A stretch of 64,000 bases of DNA, from assembly GCA_965228425.1 (NCBI GenBank), contig OZ245815.1:2232001-2296000 (forward strand), written 5' to 3'. This DNA is from JAJFJD01 sp965228425. GTDB lineage: Bacteria > Pseudomonadota > Alphaproteobacteria > UBA8366. Under the pieces are notes generated by a model, which was given only the letters and a program-made list of their open reading frames with translations, made no database searches and was not told the DNA's origin. This document shows positions 1 through 8,893 of the stretch, one piece after another; position 1 is the first letter of the stretch, and each line of letters opens with the position of its first letter. The translations under genes and the position numbers were made by a program.

Positions 1-154
1 CGGAGCCCGTCTCGGCGCCGATCCAGATTTCCCAAGCACCGACCAGCCGCGAACCAAGGTCATCCAACGCATCCAATGAAACCCGTTGGAATTGCTCGTG
101 GCGCTTCTCGAGCCGGCCGCTGCGGCAAATCACGAGACGGTGTTGGTAGATCAA
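1..154 (-). CDS. NIPSNAP-family-like protein, N-terminal part only (runs off the window start)
   Basis: An open minus-strand frame from a TTG codon at 152-154 continues to base 1 without a stop (51 codons). A GGAGG sequence lies 7 bases upstream of the TTG, which decides the start; an in-frame TAA lies just upstream. The translation begins MIYQHRLVICRSGRLEKRH and later reads LVGAWEIWIGAETG, which has the pattern of NIPSNAP domains (N-terminal strand with a Y/R-rich edge, then a GxW...IG segment). Family function is poorly defined. It is divergent from the monooxygenase gene at 319. Too short to be certain. Confidence 0.5.
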   Translation of the reverse strand, partial: MIYQHRLVICRSGRLEKRHEQFQRVSLDALDDLGSRLVGAWEIWIGAETGS

Positions 155-318
155 TGCGCTGCCTCCGCAGATTCTTTAGTTGCAACAGATGCTATCACGG
201 GTCCTGCATGCCCGCGAAAACGGTGCCGCGTTTCGGCAAAAGCGCGGTTGTGCGCTAGAGTAGTTGGTACAATCGAAAACAGGGTCGCCGCCGCCAACGA
301 ACAAGGAGACGAATTGAC

Positions 319-1488
319 ATGATCAAGCGTTTCTCGTCGCTCTATGCCGGTCACGTCGATTTCGAGGAATCGGGCCAGAACGCCGACCCGGTCAACGACC
401 GGCGGTATTCGAACGAGCACCTGGCGAGCGTGTTCGACAAGAGCGAGGCCTTGGCCCGCTGCATGGACGAACACGGCTATCACACCTTGTGGTTCGCCGA
501 GCATCATTTCCAGCACGAGGGTTACGAGGTCATTCCCAACATCCCGATGCTGGGCGTGCATCTCTCGCATCTCACCAAGACCCTTCGCTTCGGCTGCGGC
601 TTCAATATCACGCCGATGTGGCATCCGTTGCGTCTGGCCGAGGATTTCGCCGTCGCCGATATCCTGAGCAAGGGGCGGGTCATCTTCGGCGTCGGGCGGG
701 GCTATCACACCCGTGAGGTCGAGACGCTGGGCGGCCCGTTGCTCGATGCGGAGGCGAACCGGGATATCTTCGAAGAGCAGGTCGATATCCTCTTCAAGGC
801 ATTCCACGAGGAATCCTTCTCGCACGAGGGCAAGTATTACACCCTGCCGCCCGACGTGCCGTACCGCGGTTACGACCTGAAGGAGATCAGTTTGGTGCCG
901 CGGCCGCTCAGCCAGCCGGTCGAGTGCTGGCAGCCGGTGGTCAGCGCGCAGGATCGCGGCCTCGATTTCATGATGAAGCATGGCATCAAGGGGATCATTG
1001 GCGGCGGGTCGGCCCTTATGGCGGACAAGTCGATCCATGCATTCCAGGCGGCGCATCAGCGTGCGGGCATCGACGCGAAACTCGGCGAAAACCTTTGCTT
1101 CGGTATTTCCTTCCATCTGGCGCCCACGCATGAACAGGCTCTGCGCGAGGCGCGCCCCTATTACGAGGAACACGCCAAGATGTTCGGACCGCTCGGCTTC
1201 CTTGGGCCGCTCGAGAAATCACAGATCGAGGCGCTAGGCCGGCGCGGCGGCGTCGACGATGCCGGCATCCCGACGCTGGAAGACGCGTGTGCCAACGGCG
1301 CGTGGTATTGCGGACCGCCGGAAGGTTTTGTCGAGTTCCTGCAGGAAATCGGCGAGAAGTATCCCGGCGTCGAGGACGTAAACGTGCAGTCGGCGATGGG
1401 CACGCCTCAAACCGTCATGATCGAACAGCTCGAATGGTTCGCGCGCGACGTGATGTCCAAGGTGAAACCGGCCCAGGCTGCCGCGTAA
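319..1488 (+). CDS. LLM-class flavin-dependent monooxygenase (bacterial luciferase-like)
   Basis: A 389-residue protein of the luciferase-like TIM-barrel family, which uses reduced FMN or F420 supplied by a partner to oxidise an organic substrate in the cytoplasm. Visible family features are the N-terminal SLYAGH segment, the WFAEHHF motif near residue 55-65 and the GRVIFGVGRGYHTREVE stretch near 115-130. Length is normal for the group. AAGGAG at 303-308 lies 10 bases before the ATG. It stands alone on the plus strand and converges with the enoyl-CoA hydratase gene two bases downstream. The substrate cannot be told from sequence. Confidence 0.88.
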   Translation: MIKRFSSLYAGHVDFEESGQNADPVNDRRYSNEHLASVFDKSEALARCMDEHGYHTLWFAEHHFQHEGYEVIPNIPMLGVHLSHLTKTLRFGCGFNITPMWHPLRLAEDFAVADILSKGRVIFGVGRGYHTREVETLGGPLLDAEANRDIFEEQVDILFKAFHEESFSHEGKYYTLPPDVPYRGYDLKEISLVPRPLSQPVECWQPVVSAQDRGLDFMMKHGIKGIIGGGSALMADKSIHAFQAAHQRAGIDAKLGENLCFGISFHLAPTHEQALREARPYYEEHAKMFGPLGFLGPLEKSQIEALGRRGGVDDAGIPTLEDACANGAWYCGPPEGFVEFLQEIGEKYPGVEDVNVQSAMGTPQTVMIEQLEWFARDVMSKVKPAQAAA

Positions 1489-1490
1489 CG

Positions 1491-2300
1491 CTAGCTTTCC
1501 TTCGCCAGCGTTTCCCAATCGTAGAGCGGCGGTTCCTTGTCCTTGAACCGGCGTACCGCTTCGCGGTGGAAATCGGTATCCCGCACCAGGCTTTGCCCCA
1601 TCGCTTCCATCTCCATCAGGGTTCGGAAGTCCTGGTTGAAGGATTGGTTCAAGATGTTCTTGGAGACGCCGATCGCGGTCGTCGAGGCTTGGCAGAGGCG
1701 GCCGGCTAGTTCGCGGGCTTCTTCCATCGCGGTGTCCTGGCCAACCGTGTCCAGGATCATACCGATCTCCTTCGCTTCCTCGCCGTAGACGCGGCGGCCG
1801 GTGTAGATCAGTTCCCGTGCGCGCTGCAGGCCGACCAGCCGGGGCAGGAGGTAGAACCCGGCCCAATCCGGTACGAGGCCGATCCGCGCGAAGGCCTGGG
1901 TGAAGAAACCACGCGGCGTGGCCAGGACGAAGTCGGCGAGCAGCGCCAGATTGCAGCCAGCCCCGGCGGCGGCACCATCGACGAGGCTGATGACCGGTAC
2001 TTCCACATGCAACAAGTCGTAGATCAGGTTATGGCCGAGGCGCATGCGCTTGCGCTGGTCCATTCCCGTGACCGCCTTGCTGCCCATATTCTTGACGTCG
2101 CCGCCGGCGCAGAAAGCCCCTTCCGCGCCGGTCAGAATGACGGCCTTCACGTCCTCGCCCGCCGATTCCTTGATGATCTCGAACGCTTTCTTCAAGTCCG
2201 CCCGCATTTCGAGGCTCAAGGCGTTTCGGGCTTCCGGGCGGTTCAAGGTGACCGTCGCGATATGGTCTTTCACCTCGAACAAGATGTGCTGGTAGGTCAT
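1491..2300 (-). CDS. Enoyl-CoA hydratase/isomerase (PaaG-like)
   Basis: A 269-residue crotonase-fold protein acting on acyl-CoA esters. The two oxyanion-hole segments are clear: AFCAGGDVKNM near residues 60-70 and VDGAAAGAGCNLAL near 105-118. The segment FARIGLVPDWAGFYLLPRL resembles PaaG, the 1,2-epoxyphenylacetyl-CoA isomerase, which keeps an Asp here where hydratases have Glu, so an isomerase role is possible. Full length. It converges tail-to-tail with the monooxygenase gene, and its start faces the gamma-glutamyltransferase gene. Confidence 0.88.
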   Translation of the reverse strand: MTYQHILFEVKDHIATVTLNRPEARNALSLEMRADLKKAFEIIKESAGEDVKAVILTGAEGAFCAGGDVKNMGSKAVTGMDQRKRMRLGHNLIYDLLHVEVPVISLVDGAAAGAGCNLALLADFVLATPRGFFTQAFARIGLVPDWAGFYLLPRLVGLQRARELIYTGRRVYGEEAKEIGMILDTVGQDTAMEEARELAGRLCQASTTAIGVSKNILNQSFNQDFRTLMEMEAMGQSLVRDTDFHREAVRRFKDKEPPLYDWETLAKES

Positions 2301-2520
2301 AGGGAAATCTCACGTTTTTGTTGTCTGCGCCAAACAGGCCGGTGGTGGCCGCAGTGTAAACGACAATTCAGGCGACGTTAATTCGGCGGAAAGGCGGCCG
2401 CTGGAGGCCGGTTGTGAAAAATCCGTCCCCCGCAATTGGCTTCGCCGCCGATGATGGTAATGTCTGGGTTTGGTGCCGCGATGCCGATCCTCACCGCCGA
2501 ATTTCCTCAACCGAAAAGCG

Positions 2521-4392
2521 ATGACCATGAACGCCGACGAAATCGAACATCTGTTTCGGGGAAGCGGAACCCCGCCGAGCAATGTTCTGCCGGGGGAACC
2601 GCCGTTTTCGACCCGCCCTGTCATTAGCGGCACCTTCGGCATGGTCGCCGCCACGCATTGGCTGGGCACGGCGGCGGGAATGTCAATTCTGGAGAAAGGC
2701 GGCAATGCCTTCGACGCGGCGGTCGCAACCGGCTTTACGCTGCAAGTGGTGGAGCCCAGCATGGCGGGGCCGGGCGGCGATGTGCCGATCATCCTCTACG
2801 ACGCCAAGACCGACGGCGTGAGATCGATCTGCGGGCAGGGCGTGGCTCCGGCGGCTGCCACGGTCGAGGCGTATCGCGGATTGGGGCTCGATATCATGCC
2901 CGGGGCTGGCTTGCTGCCGCTGGTCGTGCCGGGCGCCTTCGATGCGTTCATGCTGATGCTGCGGGATTGGGGCAGCCTGCGGGTGCGCGACGTGCTCGAA
3001 CCCGCCATCGGTCACGCGCGGAACGGGTACCCGATCGCCGCCCGCGTGGTGGCGACGATCAAAGCTTTGAAAGACCTATTCGTCGAACATTGGCCGAGTT
3101 CGGCGGCCGTCTATTGTCCGGAGGGCAACGTCCCGAAACCGAACCAGCTTTTTACCAACCCGGTGCTGGCCGATACGTTCGAGCGGATCGTTCGGGAAGC
3201 CGAAGCCGCGGGCGGCGATCGCGAGAAGCAGATCGAAGCGGCGCGCAACGCGTTCTACCGCGGGTTCGTCGCCGAAAGCATCGACAGTTTCTGCCGAGAC
3301 AATGCGGTTCTCGACACGTCGGGCCGCAAGCATGCCGGATTTCTGTGCGGCGACGATCTTGCGTCCTGGTCGGCCAGCGTCGAAGCACCGTTGTCGCTCG
3401 ATTATGGCGACTACACCGTCTTCAAATGCGGGCCGTGGAGCCAGGGGCCGGTTTTCCTTCAGCAGCTCGCCTTGCTGCGCGGTTTCGATCTCGACGCGAT
3501 GGACCCGAACGGTGCCGAGTTCGTTCACCTTGTCGCCGAATGCACAAAACTCGCCTTTGCCGACCGCGAGAAATTCTATGGCGATCCGGATTTTGTCGAC
3601 GTACCGGTCGAGACGTTGCTGTCCGAGGACTACAACGCCGAGCGGCGTGGCCTGATCGGCGACATGGCGTCGGACGCGATTCGGCCGGGCTCCATTCCGG
3701 GTCACGGCGGTCCGGTGATTTATGGGCTTGCCGATGGCCGGCGTTACGCCTTGGCGGATGACGGCACGGCGTCGCCGTTAGCGGAACCCGCGCCCGCCGT
3801 CTCGATTGCGACCGGCGATACGGTGCATCTGGACGTGGCCGACCGGTTCGGCAACATGGTGTCGGTCACGCCGAGCGGCGGCTGGCTGCGCAGCTCTCCG
3901 ACGATCCCGGATCTCGGCTTCGCCTTGTCGAACCGGGGGCAGATCTTCACGCTCGAGGACGGCACGCCAGGCGGGCTCGTGCCGGGCAAGCGACCCCGCA
4001 CGACCCTAAGCCCCGGCTTCGCGATGCGCGACGGCAAGCCCTACATGGCCTTCGGCACGCCCGGCGCCGACCGCCAGGATCAGTGGGCGTTGCAGTTCTT
4101 TTTGCGGCATGTCCATCACGGCAAGAATTTACAAGAATCGGTCGACGCGCCGAGTTTCAACACGTCGCATTTCCCGGGATCGTTCTATCCGAAGCGCGCG
4201 GAGCTACGGTCGCTTGCCGTCGAGGGCCGGTTCTCGGATGCGGTGGTTGGCGACTTACGGCGGCGGGGGCATGACGTGTCCCACGGTGACGACTGGTCCC
4301 AGGGCCGGATGTGCGTGGTTGCGCAGGATGGCGGCTTGCTGAAGGCGGCGGCCACCGCACGGTTCATGCAGGGATACGCTTTCGGCCGCTGA
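2521..4392 (+). CDS. Gamma-glutamyltransferase family protein
   Basis: A 623-residue Ntn-hydrolase precursor of the gamma-glutamyltranspeptidase family, which cleaves or transfers gamma-glutamyl groups after autocatalytic cleavage into two chains. The N-terminal part has the family pattern MVAATHWLGTAAGMSILEKG and GGNAFDAAVATGF. The nucleophile is expected at the Thr of DTVHLDVADRFGNMVS (about residue 434), matching TxHxxVxDxxGN of characterised enzymes. No clear signal peptide, so probably cytoplasmic, unlike periplasmic GGT of enterics. An upstream ATG at 2470 is open but the added residues look non-coding; ATG at 2521 or 2527 is preferred. Confidence 0.88.
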   Translation: MTMNADEIEHLFRGSGTPPSNVLPGEPPFSTRPVISGTFGMVAATHWLGTAAGMSILEKGGNAFDAAVATGFTLQVVEPSMAGPGGDVPIILYDAKTDGVRSICGQGVAPAAATVEAYRGLGLDIMPGAGLLPLVVPGAFDAFMLMLRDWGSLRVRDVLEPAIGHARNGYPIAARVVATIKALKDLFVEHWPSSAAVYCPEGNVPKPNQLFTNPVLADTFERIVREAEAAGGDREKQIEAARNAFYRGFVAESIDSFCRDNAVLDTSGRKHAGFLCGDDLASWSASVEAPLSLDYGDYTVFKCGPWSQGPVFLQQLALLRGFDLDAMDPNGAEFVHLVAECTKLAFADREKFYGDPDFVDVPVETLLSEDYNAERRGLIGDMASDAIRPGSIPGHGGPVIYGLADGRRYALADDGTASPLAEPAPAVSIATGDTVHLDVADRFGNMVSVTPSGGWLRSSPTIPDLGFALSNRGQIFTLEDGTPGGLVPGKRPRTTLSPGFAMRDGKPYMAFGTPGADRQDQWALQFFLRHVHHGKNLQESVDAPSFNTSHFPGSFYPKRAELRSLAVEGRFSDAVVGDLRRRGHDVSHGDDWSQGRMCVVAQDGGLLKAAATARFMQGYAFGR

Positions 4393-4398
4393 CAGTTC

Positions 4399-4902
4399 TT
4401 ACGTGTCGATAATGTCGCGGAAGTGCTGGAACGAGCCCAGCCAGAACCACGCGATCTTTCCCTCGTCGACCTGCGCGCCGACGGCCCGGTGCTGCATGCC
4501 CACGCGGAACGAGAAGATCGGTTCGGTCGGATGGATCTGCTTGAACCGCAGGCTCGGGTGGTTGGGATTTTCCTTCCAAAGCACGTAGTTGCTCTCCGCC
4601 AGTTTGCGGATATCCGCCGGAAGCTCGTCGAAATTTCGCCAGTAGGTGTCTTCGCGCAGGAACGCATCATGGCTGAGCGAAACGAATCCGACCGACAACG
4701 GCCGGCGCATCTTCTTATACTGCTTGGTGGCGCGCGCCGCTTCCTGCTCAAGCCAGGACCGTGCTTCCGGCGAGGCGATGAGCTTGTCCCATTCGGTCTT
4801 ATCTTCGACCCGCGCGAGGATTTCATACGCGATCCGGTCGCGGTCTTCCGAGGGCAGGGTCTTCAAGGCTTCGAATGCCTGTTCCAGGAGTTTCACGGTC
4901 AA
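4399..4902 (-). CDS. Single-ORF fusion of an antitoxin-like N-terminus and a ParE/RelE-type toxin-like C-terminus
   Basis: A 167-residue protein with two parts. Residues 1-60 (AFEALKTLPSEDRDRIAYEI, then WDKLIASPEA) look like the short helical antitoxins of one ParDE/HigBA-like group. Residues 85-167 look like the partner toxin: FDELPADIRKLAESNY, ENPNHPSLRFKQIH, FSFRVGMQHRAVG and IAWFWLGSFQHF match the usual pattern of these RelE/ParE-fold proteins. Normally these are two genes. Here there is no stop between them, though Met65 (4708-4710) could give an internal start for a free toxin. It converges with the gamma-glutamyltransferase gene six bases away. Family assignment is from pattern recognition. 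Confidence 0.72.
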   Translation of the reverse strand: MTVKLLEQAFEALKTLPSEDRDRIAYEILARVEDKTEWDKLIASPEARSWLEQEAARATKQYKKMRRPLSVGFVSLSHDAFLREDTYWRNFDELPADIRKLAESNYVLWKENPNHPSLRFKQIHPTEPIFSFRVGMQHRAVGAQVDEGKIAWFWLGSFQHFRDIIDT

Positions 4903-5058
4903 TGCCTATCCAGAGGGTTCGGGGCGGTTACGATCGCATGCGCTCCCGAGGACCGGTTCTATCCCAGCCTTGGCGTGCCGGCAATCCGGCGGCCTCCGTC
5001 AAAATGCGCTACGCTGGGCACGATGCGCCTTGGGGGCAGACTAACGCGGAATAAGAAA

Positions 5059-6675
5059 ATGAACGACCAATACGATTTCATCATCATCGGCGCCGGGACA
5101 TCCGGCTGCGTTCTCGCGAACCGGCTGAGCGCGGACAGCCGCCATCGCGTGCTTCTGCTGGAGGCGGGGGGAGAGGACGCGCATCCGTGGGTCCGCATGC
5201 CGCTGGGCGTCGGCAAGATGTTGATGAATCCGAAATTCGTCTGGCCCTTCAGCACCGATAGGGAAAACGAGTTGAAGGACCAGCAAGTCTACTGGCCGCG
5301 CGGCCGCATGATCGGCGGGTCGAGTTCGGTCAACGGGATGATCTACGCACGGGGCGGGGCGCACCGCTACGACGATTGGCGCGACGGCAACAATCCGGGC
5401 TGGGGCTTCGACGACCTGCTACCCTACTTCAAGCAGATCGAGGATCGGCCCGGCGGCGACCCCGAATGGCGCGGACAGGGCGGTCCCCTGACGGTGAGCG
5501 ACGGCGTGTATCGCGATCCGCTCTCGATCGCCTTCAAGGATGCCTGCGTGGAAGCCGGCACGTTCGAGAATTCGGATTATAACGGCGAGAAATTCGAAGG
5601 GGTCGGCTGGCTGCAATACTCGATCCGGAACGGACGCCGCTGGTCGGCAGCGGACGCTTATCTGCATCCCGTCCGGTCGCGGCCGAACTTGGAGATCGTC
5701 GTTCAGGCGCCGGTCAGCCGGCTGCTGTTCGACGGCACTCGGGCGACCGGCGTCGCCTATACGAAGGACGGCGAGGCCCGTATCGCGGAGGCTCGGCATG
5801 AGGTAATTTTGTCCGCCGGCCCGATCGTCTCGCCGAAACTGCTGGAACTGTCGGGCGTGGGCAATGCCGATATCCTCCGTCCGCTCGGCATCGATGTCGT
5901 GCATCACCTGCCCGGCGTGGGCGAACATCTGCAGGACCATCTGCAGAACCGGATCACGTACGAAACCACGATGCACGGCACGGTCAACGACATCCTGAAC
6001 AGCAAGGTGAAGGGCGCGATGGCGATGCTGCGTTATCTCACCTTCAAGGACGGCTTGATGGCAACGTCGTCGACCACAGTGCACGCGATCATGCGAAGCA
6101 GCGACGACGTGGCCCATCCGGACGTCAAGATCCAGATGGCGCTGGTTTCGGGCAAGGACCGGTATGCGCGTAGCAAGGAGCTCGGCGTCGATCCGTTCTC
6201 CGGCTTCAACCTCGGCCTGTTCCAGATTTATCCAGAATCCCGCGGCTCGCTGCATATCGCGTCGACCGACCCCAGCGATCCGCCCACGATCAACGCGAAT
6301 TATTTGACGCATCCGACGGATGTAGAGGTGGTCCTGCGCGGGATGCGCCTGGTGCGGAAAATCGCCGGGCAGCCGGCGCTGGCGCCCTTTATCGTGCGAG
6401 AGGTCCGGCCGGGACCGGACATGACGAGCGACGAGGCGATGCTGGATTACGTGCGGGAAACCGGACAGACCTCCTTCCATCCGATCGGCACCTGCCGAAT
6501 GGGCCGGGGACCGGACGATGTGGTCGATCCGGACCTGCGGGTCCACGGCTTGCAAAACTTGCGGGTCGTCGACTCTTCGATCATGCCCAACATGCCGTCG
6601 TCCAACACCAACGCGCCGTCCTTCGTGATCGGGGAACGGGGCGCCGAGCTTATCCTCAAGGCGGCGTCCGCATGA
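5059..6675 (+). CDS. GMC-family FAD-dependent oxidoreductase (choline/alcohol dehydrogenase-like)
   Basis: A 538-residue flavoprotein oxidising an alcohol or aldehyde. The FAD-binding loop IIIGAGTSGCVLANRL is at residues 8-22, the GMC signature GRMIGGSSSVNGMIYARGG near 80-98, the second signature SAGPIVSPKLLELSGVG near 253-270, and the active-site His in SFHPIGTCRMG near residue 472. The reading frame is open upstream to 4423, but FAD-binding proteins of this type begin a few residues before the loop, so ATG 5059 is the start. The substrate is not determined. The PhyH dioxygenase gene follows after 73 bases. Confidence 0.92.
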   Translation: MNDQYDFIIIGAGTSGCVLANRLSADSRHRVLLLEAGGEDAHPWVRMPLGVGKMLMNPKFVWPFSTDRENELKDQQVYWPRGRMIGGSSSVNGMIYARGGAHRYDDWRDGNNPGWGFDDLLPYFKQIEDRPGGDPEWRGQGGPLTVSDGVYRDPLSIAFKDACVEAGTFENSDYNGEKFEGVGWLQYSIRNGRRWSAADAYLHPVRSRPNLEIVVQAPVSRLLFDGTRATGVAYTKDGEARIAEARHEVILSAGPIVSPKLLELSGVGNADILRPLGIDVVHHLPGVGEHLQDHLQNRITYETTMHGTVNDILNSKVKGAMAMLRYLTFKDGLMATSSTTVHAIMRSSDDVAHPDVKIQMALVSGKDRYARSKELGVDPFSGFNLGLFQIYPESRGSLHIASTDPSDPPTINANYLTHPTDVEVVLRGMRLVRKIAGQPALAPFIVREVRPGPDMTSDEAMLDYVRETGQTSFHPIGTCRMGRGPDDVVDPDLRVHGLQNLRVVDSSIMPNMPSSNTNAPSFVIGERGAELILKAASA

Positions 6676-6748
6676 ACCGGCGGGCAGGGCTCGGCAAGAC
6701 GCCGGACGGCATGTTAGATTTGGCGCGCCACTACCGAGCGAGGATGCC

Positions 6749-7921
6749 GTGACGACCGTAAACCTGCCGCTGCCCGACGTACCCGCCGTCGATTTCGGCG
6801 ACGAAGAGGCCGAGATGGCCCGCTACAAGGAAGAGGGCACCGCCCGGGCGCTGGCAATGGACAACCGCGGCCCGATCATCCTGGACGAGGACGGAAAACT
6901 CGATCCGGCGATCCTGGAAGCCTATTGGCATTACGGGTTCTACATCTTCGAGAATGTGGTTAGCGCGGAAGAGCGCGTGGACCTGGAGCGCGATGTGGCC
7001 GATGTGCTGGAGCGGGTGCCGGTCGCGCCCGATGCCAAGGTAGATAGGCACGGCCGCCCTGCGTTGGGCGTCGACCTCAAGGGCCGGACGGTCCGGTTGA
7101 CCAAGCCGCTGGCCGATCCGCTCGGCGGCAGCGACCAAAGCTACGGCCGGCATCAGGTGAAAATGCTGGAGCCGGAAGCCCCGGAGGGTGCGCCGGACTA
7201 CGTCCTGCAGGTCCTGCTGGGCTCCCTGCAGCATTCCGAGGCCTGCCTACGCCTCTATGCCCATCCGAAGTTGCTGGCCGTGGCGGAAGCGGTCAATGGG
7301 CCGGATTTCACGCCGTTCAACGAAGGGCTGTGGGTCAAGCATCCGCGGCTCGGCGGGTCGGTGTCCTGGCATCAGGACGGCTGGACCCATTGGGACAGTC
7401 CCGATCTGGATGCCGGCACGCACGGCTTCAACTTCATGGCGCAGCTATACGGTTGCGATGCGGCGAATGGCCTTTGGGTGGTTCCCGGCACCCATAAGCA
7501 GGGCAAGATCGATATCGCGGCGATGATGGGCGCCGAAGGGTCGGACCGGCTGCCGGGCGCGGTGCCGTATATTTGCGGACCGGGCGATGTCGCGATCACC
7601 AACCGGCAGATCGTCCACGGCTCGTTTGCGAACACCAGCCCGAATATCCGGGTGACCCTGAATGCGGGCTTCCATCGCCGGAAATCTGTCTATGGGATCG
7701 AGAGCGGCGGCGTCCATAATCCGGTCTCGTTCTACGATGATGACTACATTACGCATCGTGCCCGGCTGCTCATGTACGGCATCGACGCCCGGCGTCAGCG
7801 TTTTCCGGAGGAAACGCCCTATGTCTATGCGCCGCTCGCGGATCAGGCGCATGAATACCGCTGGGATGCCGCGGCCAAGGCCGATATCAAGGACTATAAT
7901 CTCCAGGATATCGGCATTTAG
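6749..7921 (+). CDS. Phytanoyl-CoA dioxygenase (PhyH) family protein
   Basis: A 390-residue Fe(II)/2-oxoglutarate-dependent oxygenase. The iron ligands are visible: His208 and Asp210 in WHQDGWTHW, and His290 in RQIVHGSFANTS, followed by NIRVTLN with the 2-oxoglutarate-binding Arg. The start is GTG at 6749, because the nearby ATG at 6744 runs into TGA after two codons; GAGG at 6739-6743 region serves as ribosome binding site. It probably hydroxylates a small organic acid or CoA ester; the PhyH family is too broad to name the substrate. Confidence 0.85.
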   Translation: MTTVNLPLPDVPAVDFGDEEAEMARYKEEGTARALAMDNRGPIILDEDGKLDPAILEAYWHYGFYIFENVVSAEERVDLERDVADVLERVPVAPDAKVDRHGRPALGVDLKGRTVRLTKPLADPLGGSDQSYGRHQVKMLEPEAPEGAPDYVLQVLLGSLQHSEACLRLYAHPKLLAVAEAVNGPDFTPFNEGLWVKHPRLGGSVSWHQDGWTHWDSPDLDAGTHGFNFMAQLYGCDAANGLWVVPGTHKQGKIDIAAMMGAEGSDRLPGAVPYICGPGDVAITNRQIVHGSFANTSPNIRVTLNAGFHRRKSVYGIESGGVHNPVSFYDDDYITHRARLLMYGIDARRQRFPEETPYVYAPLADQAHEYRWDAAAKADIKDYNLQDIGI

Positions 7922-7933
7922 CCGGGTGTCAGT

Positions 7934-8824
7934 TTAGTCGGTCGCCGGCGGCAGCGCGCAGACCTGCTCGTAGGCGTAACGCTCGTTCAGCAGCCCGTTG
8001 TATTCGTAGATGTCGAGCGTCACCTCGTAGGCTTCCTGCGTGATCTCTGCGTGCGGCGTCCAACACCCCAGCTTCTGATAGGTGCCGACACAGTCGGCGA
8101 GCACCGCTTCGTCGATCTTCGGGAAGTAGGGCTTCTCGGCCTTGGCGATCTCGGCGGCGGGCGTCTCGTTCATATAGGCGCGGGTCTTGCGGTAGGCGCG
8201 CATGAACGCCTTCGCCATATCGGTTTCGAGCCACGCCGGAAGCGCCGCGAGACTGGAGAACCCGCAGGGGCCGATCTGCGGTCCGACCTGGGCCACCACA
8301 TGGCCGACGCCGTCGGCTTCCAACTGTTGCGGGAAGGGGCCTTGCTGCTGGACATAGGCGCCTTGGCCGTCGCGGAAGGCCTTGTCGATATCGGCAGCGC
8401 CGCCGGGTGTGATCGCGTTGATCTTGTCGAAGTCGATTCCCGCCTTGTGGCAGGCGTATTTGAACATCATCAGCGGCTGTCCGCCGCCGAATATGACCAC
8501 GTCGCTGCCTTCGAGCTTGTCCCAGGTGAAATTAGGGTCCGCCTCGCGCCCGGTCAGGAAGAAGCCGTCCATCTCGTTAACCTGCGCGAAATGAACGGTT
8601 TTCGGCGTCTCGCCGGAATTCAGCGTCGTAAAGCCCTGGCTCAGTGCCGACTGCACCACATGGGCCGTCCCGTTCTCCAAAGCCGCAAGTGCGGAAACGC
8701 CCGGTTCGGCGACCGACCAATCGGGATCGAGGCCTTCGGCTTTGAGAAAGCCGCCCGACATCGTCGAGATCAGCGGCGAGTAGAAAGCGGAAAACAACGT
8801 GAATTGAATGTTGATCTTTTCCAA
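7934..8824 (-). CDS. ABC transporter solute-binding protein of the SsuA/NMT1 type
   Basis: A 296-residue protein resembling the nitrate/sulfonate/thiamine-precursor binding proteins: an early FYSPLISTMSGGFLKAEGLD segment and DVVIFGGGQPLMMFKYACHKAGIDFDK near residue 110-135. No signal peptide is visible at the annotated start, so it may be an intracellular relative or depend on another anchor. It is the last gene of a ten-gene minus-strand series, 69 bases after the acyl-CoA dehydrogenase. No permease or ATPase is nearby. Confidence 0.72.
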   Translation of the reverse strand: MEKINIQFTLFSAFYSPLISTMSGGFLKAEGLDPDWSVAEPGVSALAALENGTAHVVQSALSQGFTTLNSGETPKTVHFAQVNEMDGFFLTGREADPNFTWDKLEGSDVVIFGGGQPLMMFKYACHKAGIDFDKINAITPGGAADIDKAFRDGQGAYVQQQGPFPQQLEADGVGHVVAQVGPQIGPCGFSSLAALPAWLETDMAKAFMRAYRKTRAYMNETPAAEIAKAEKPYFPKIDEAVLADCVGTYQKLGCWTPHAEITQEAYEVTLDIYEYNGLLNERYAYEQVCALPPATD

Positions 8825-8893
8825 CGCGATACACCCCTAGTTTAAGTTCCGGTGGTAGTCTAGCGGCTTTCCGGTCCGATAAACAATCGCGCC

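Noticed and set aside
5419..6555. A 378-codon minus-strand frame opposite the GMC oxidoreductase
   Set aside because: Antisense to a well-supported enzyme; no domain, no start signal.
6744..6752. ATG start for the PhyH gene at 6744
   Set aside because: It reads ATG CCG TGA and stops; the GTG at 6749 is in the correct frame.
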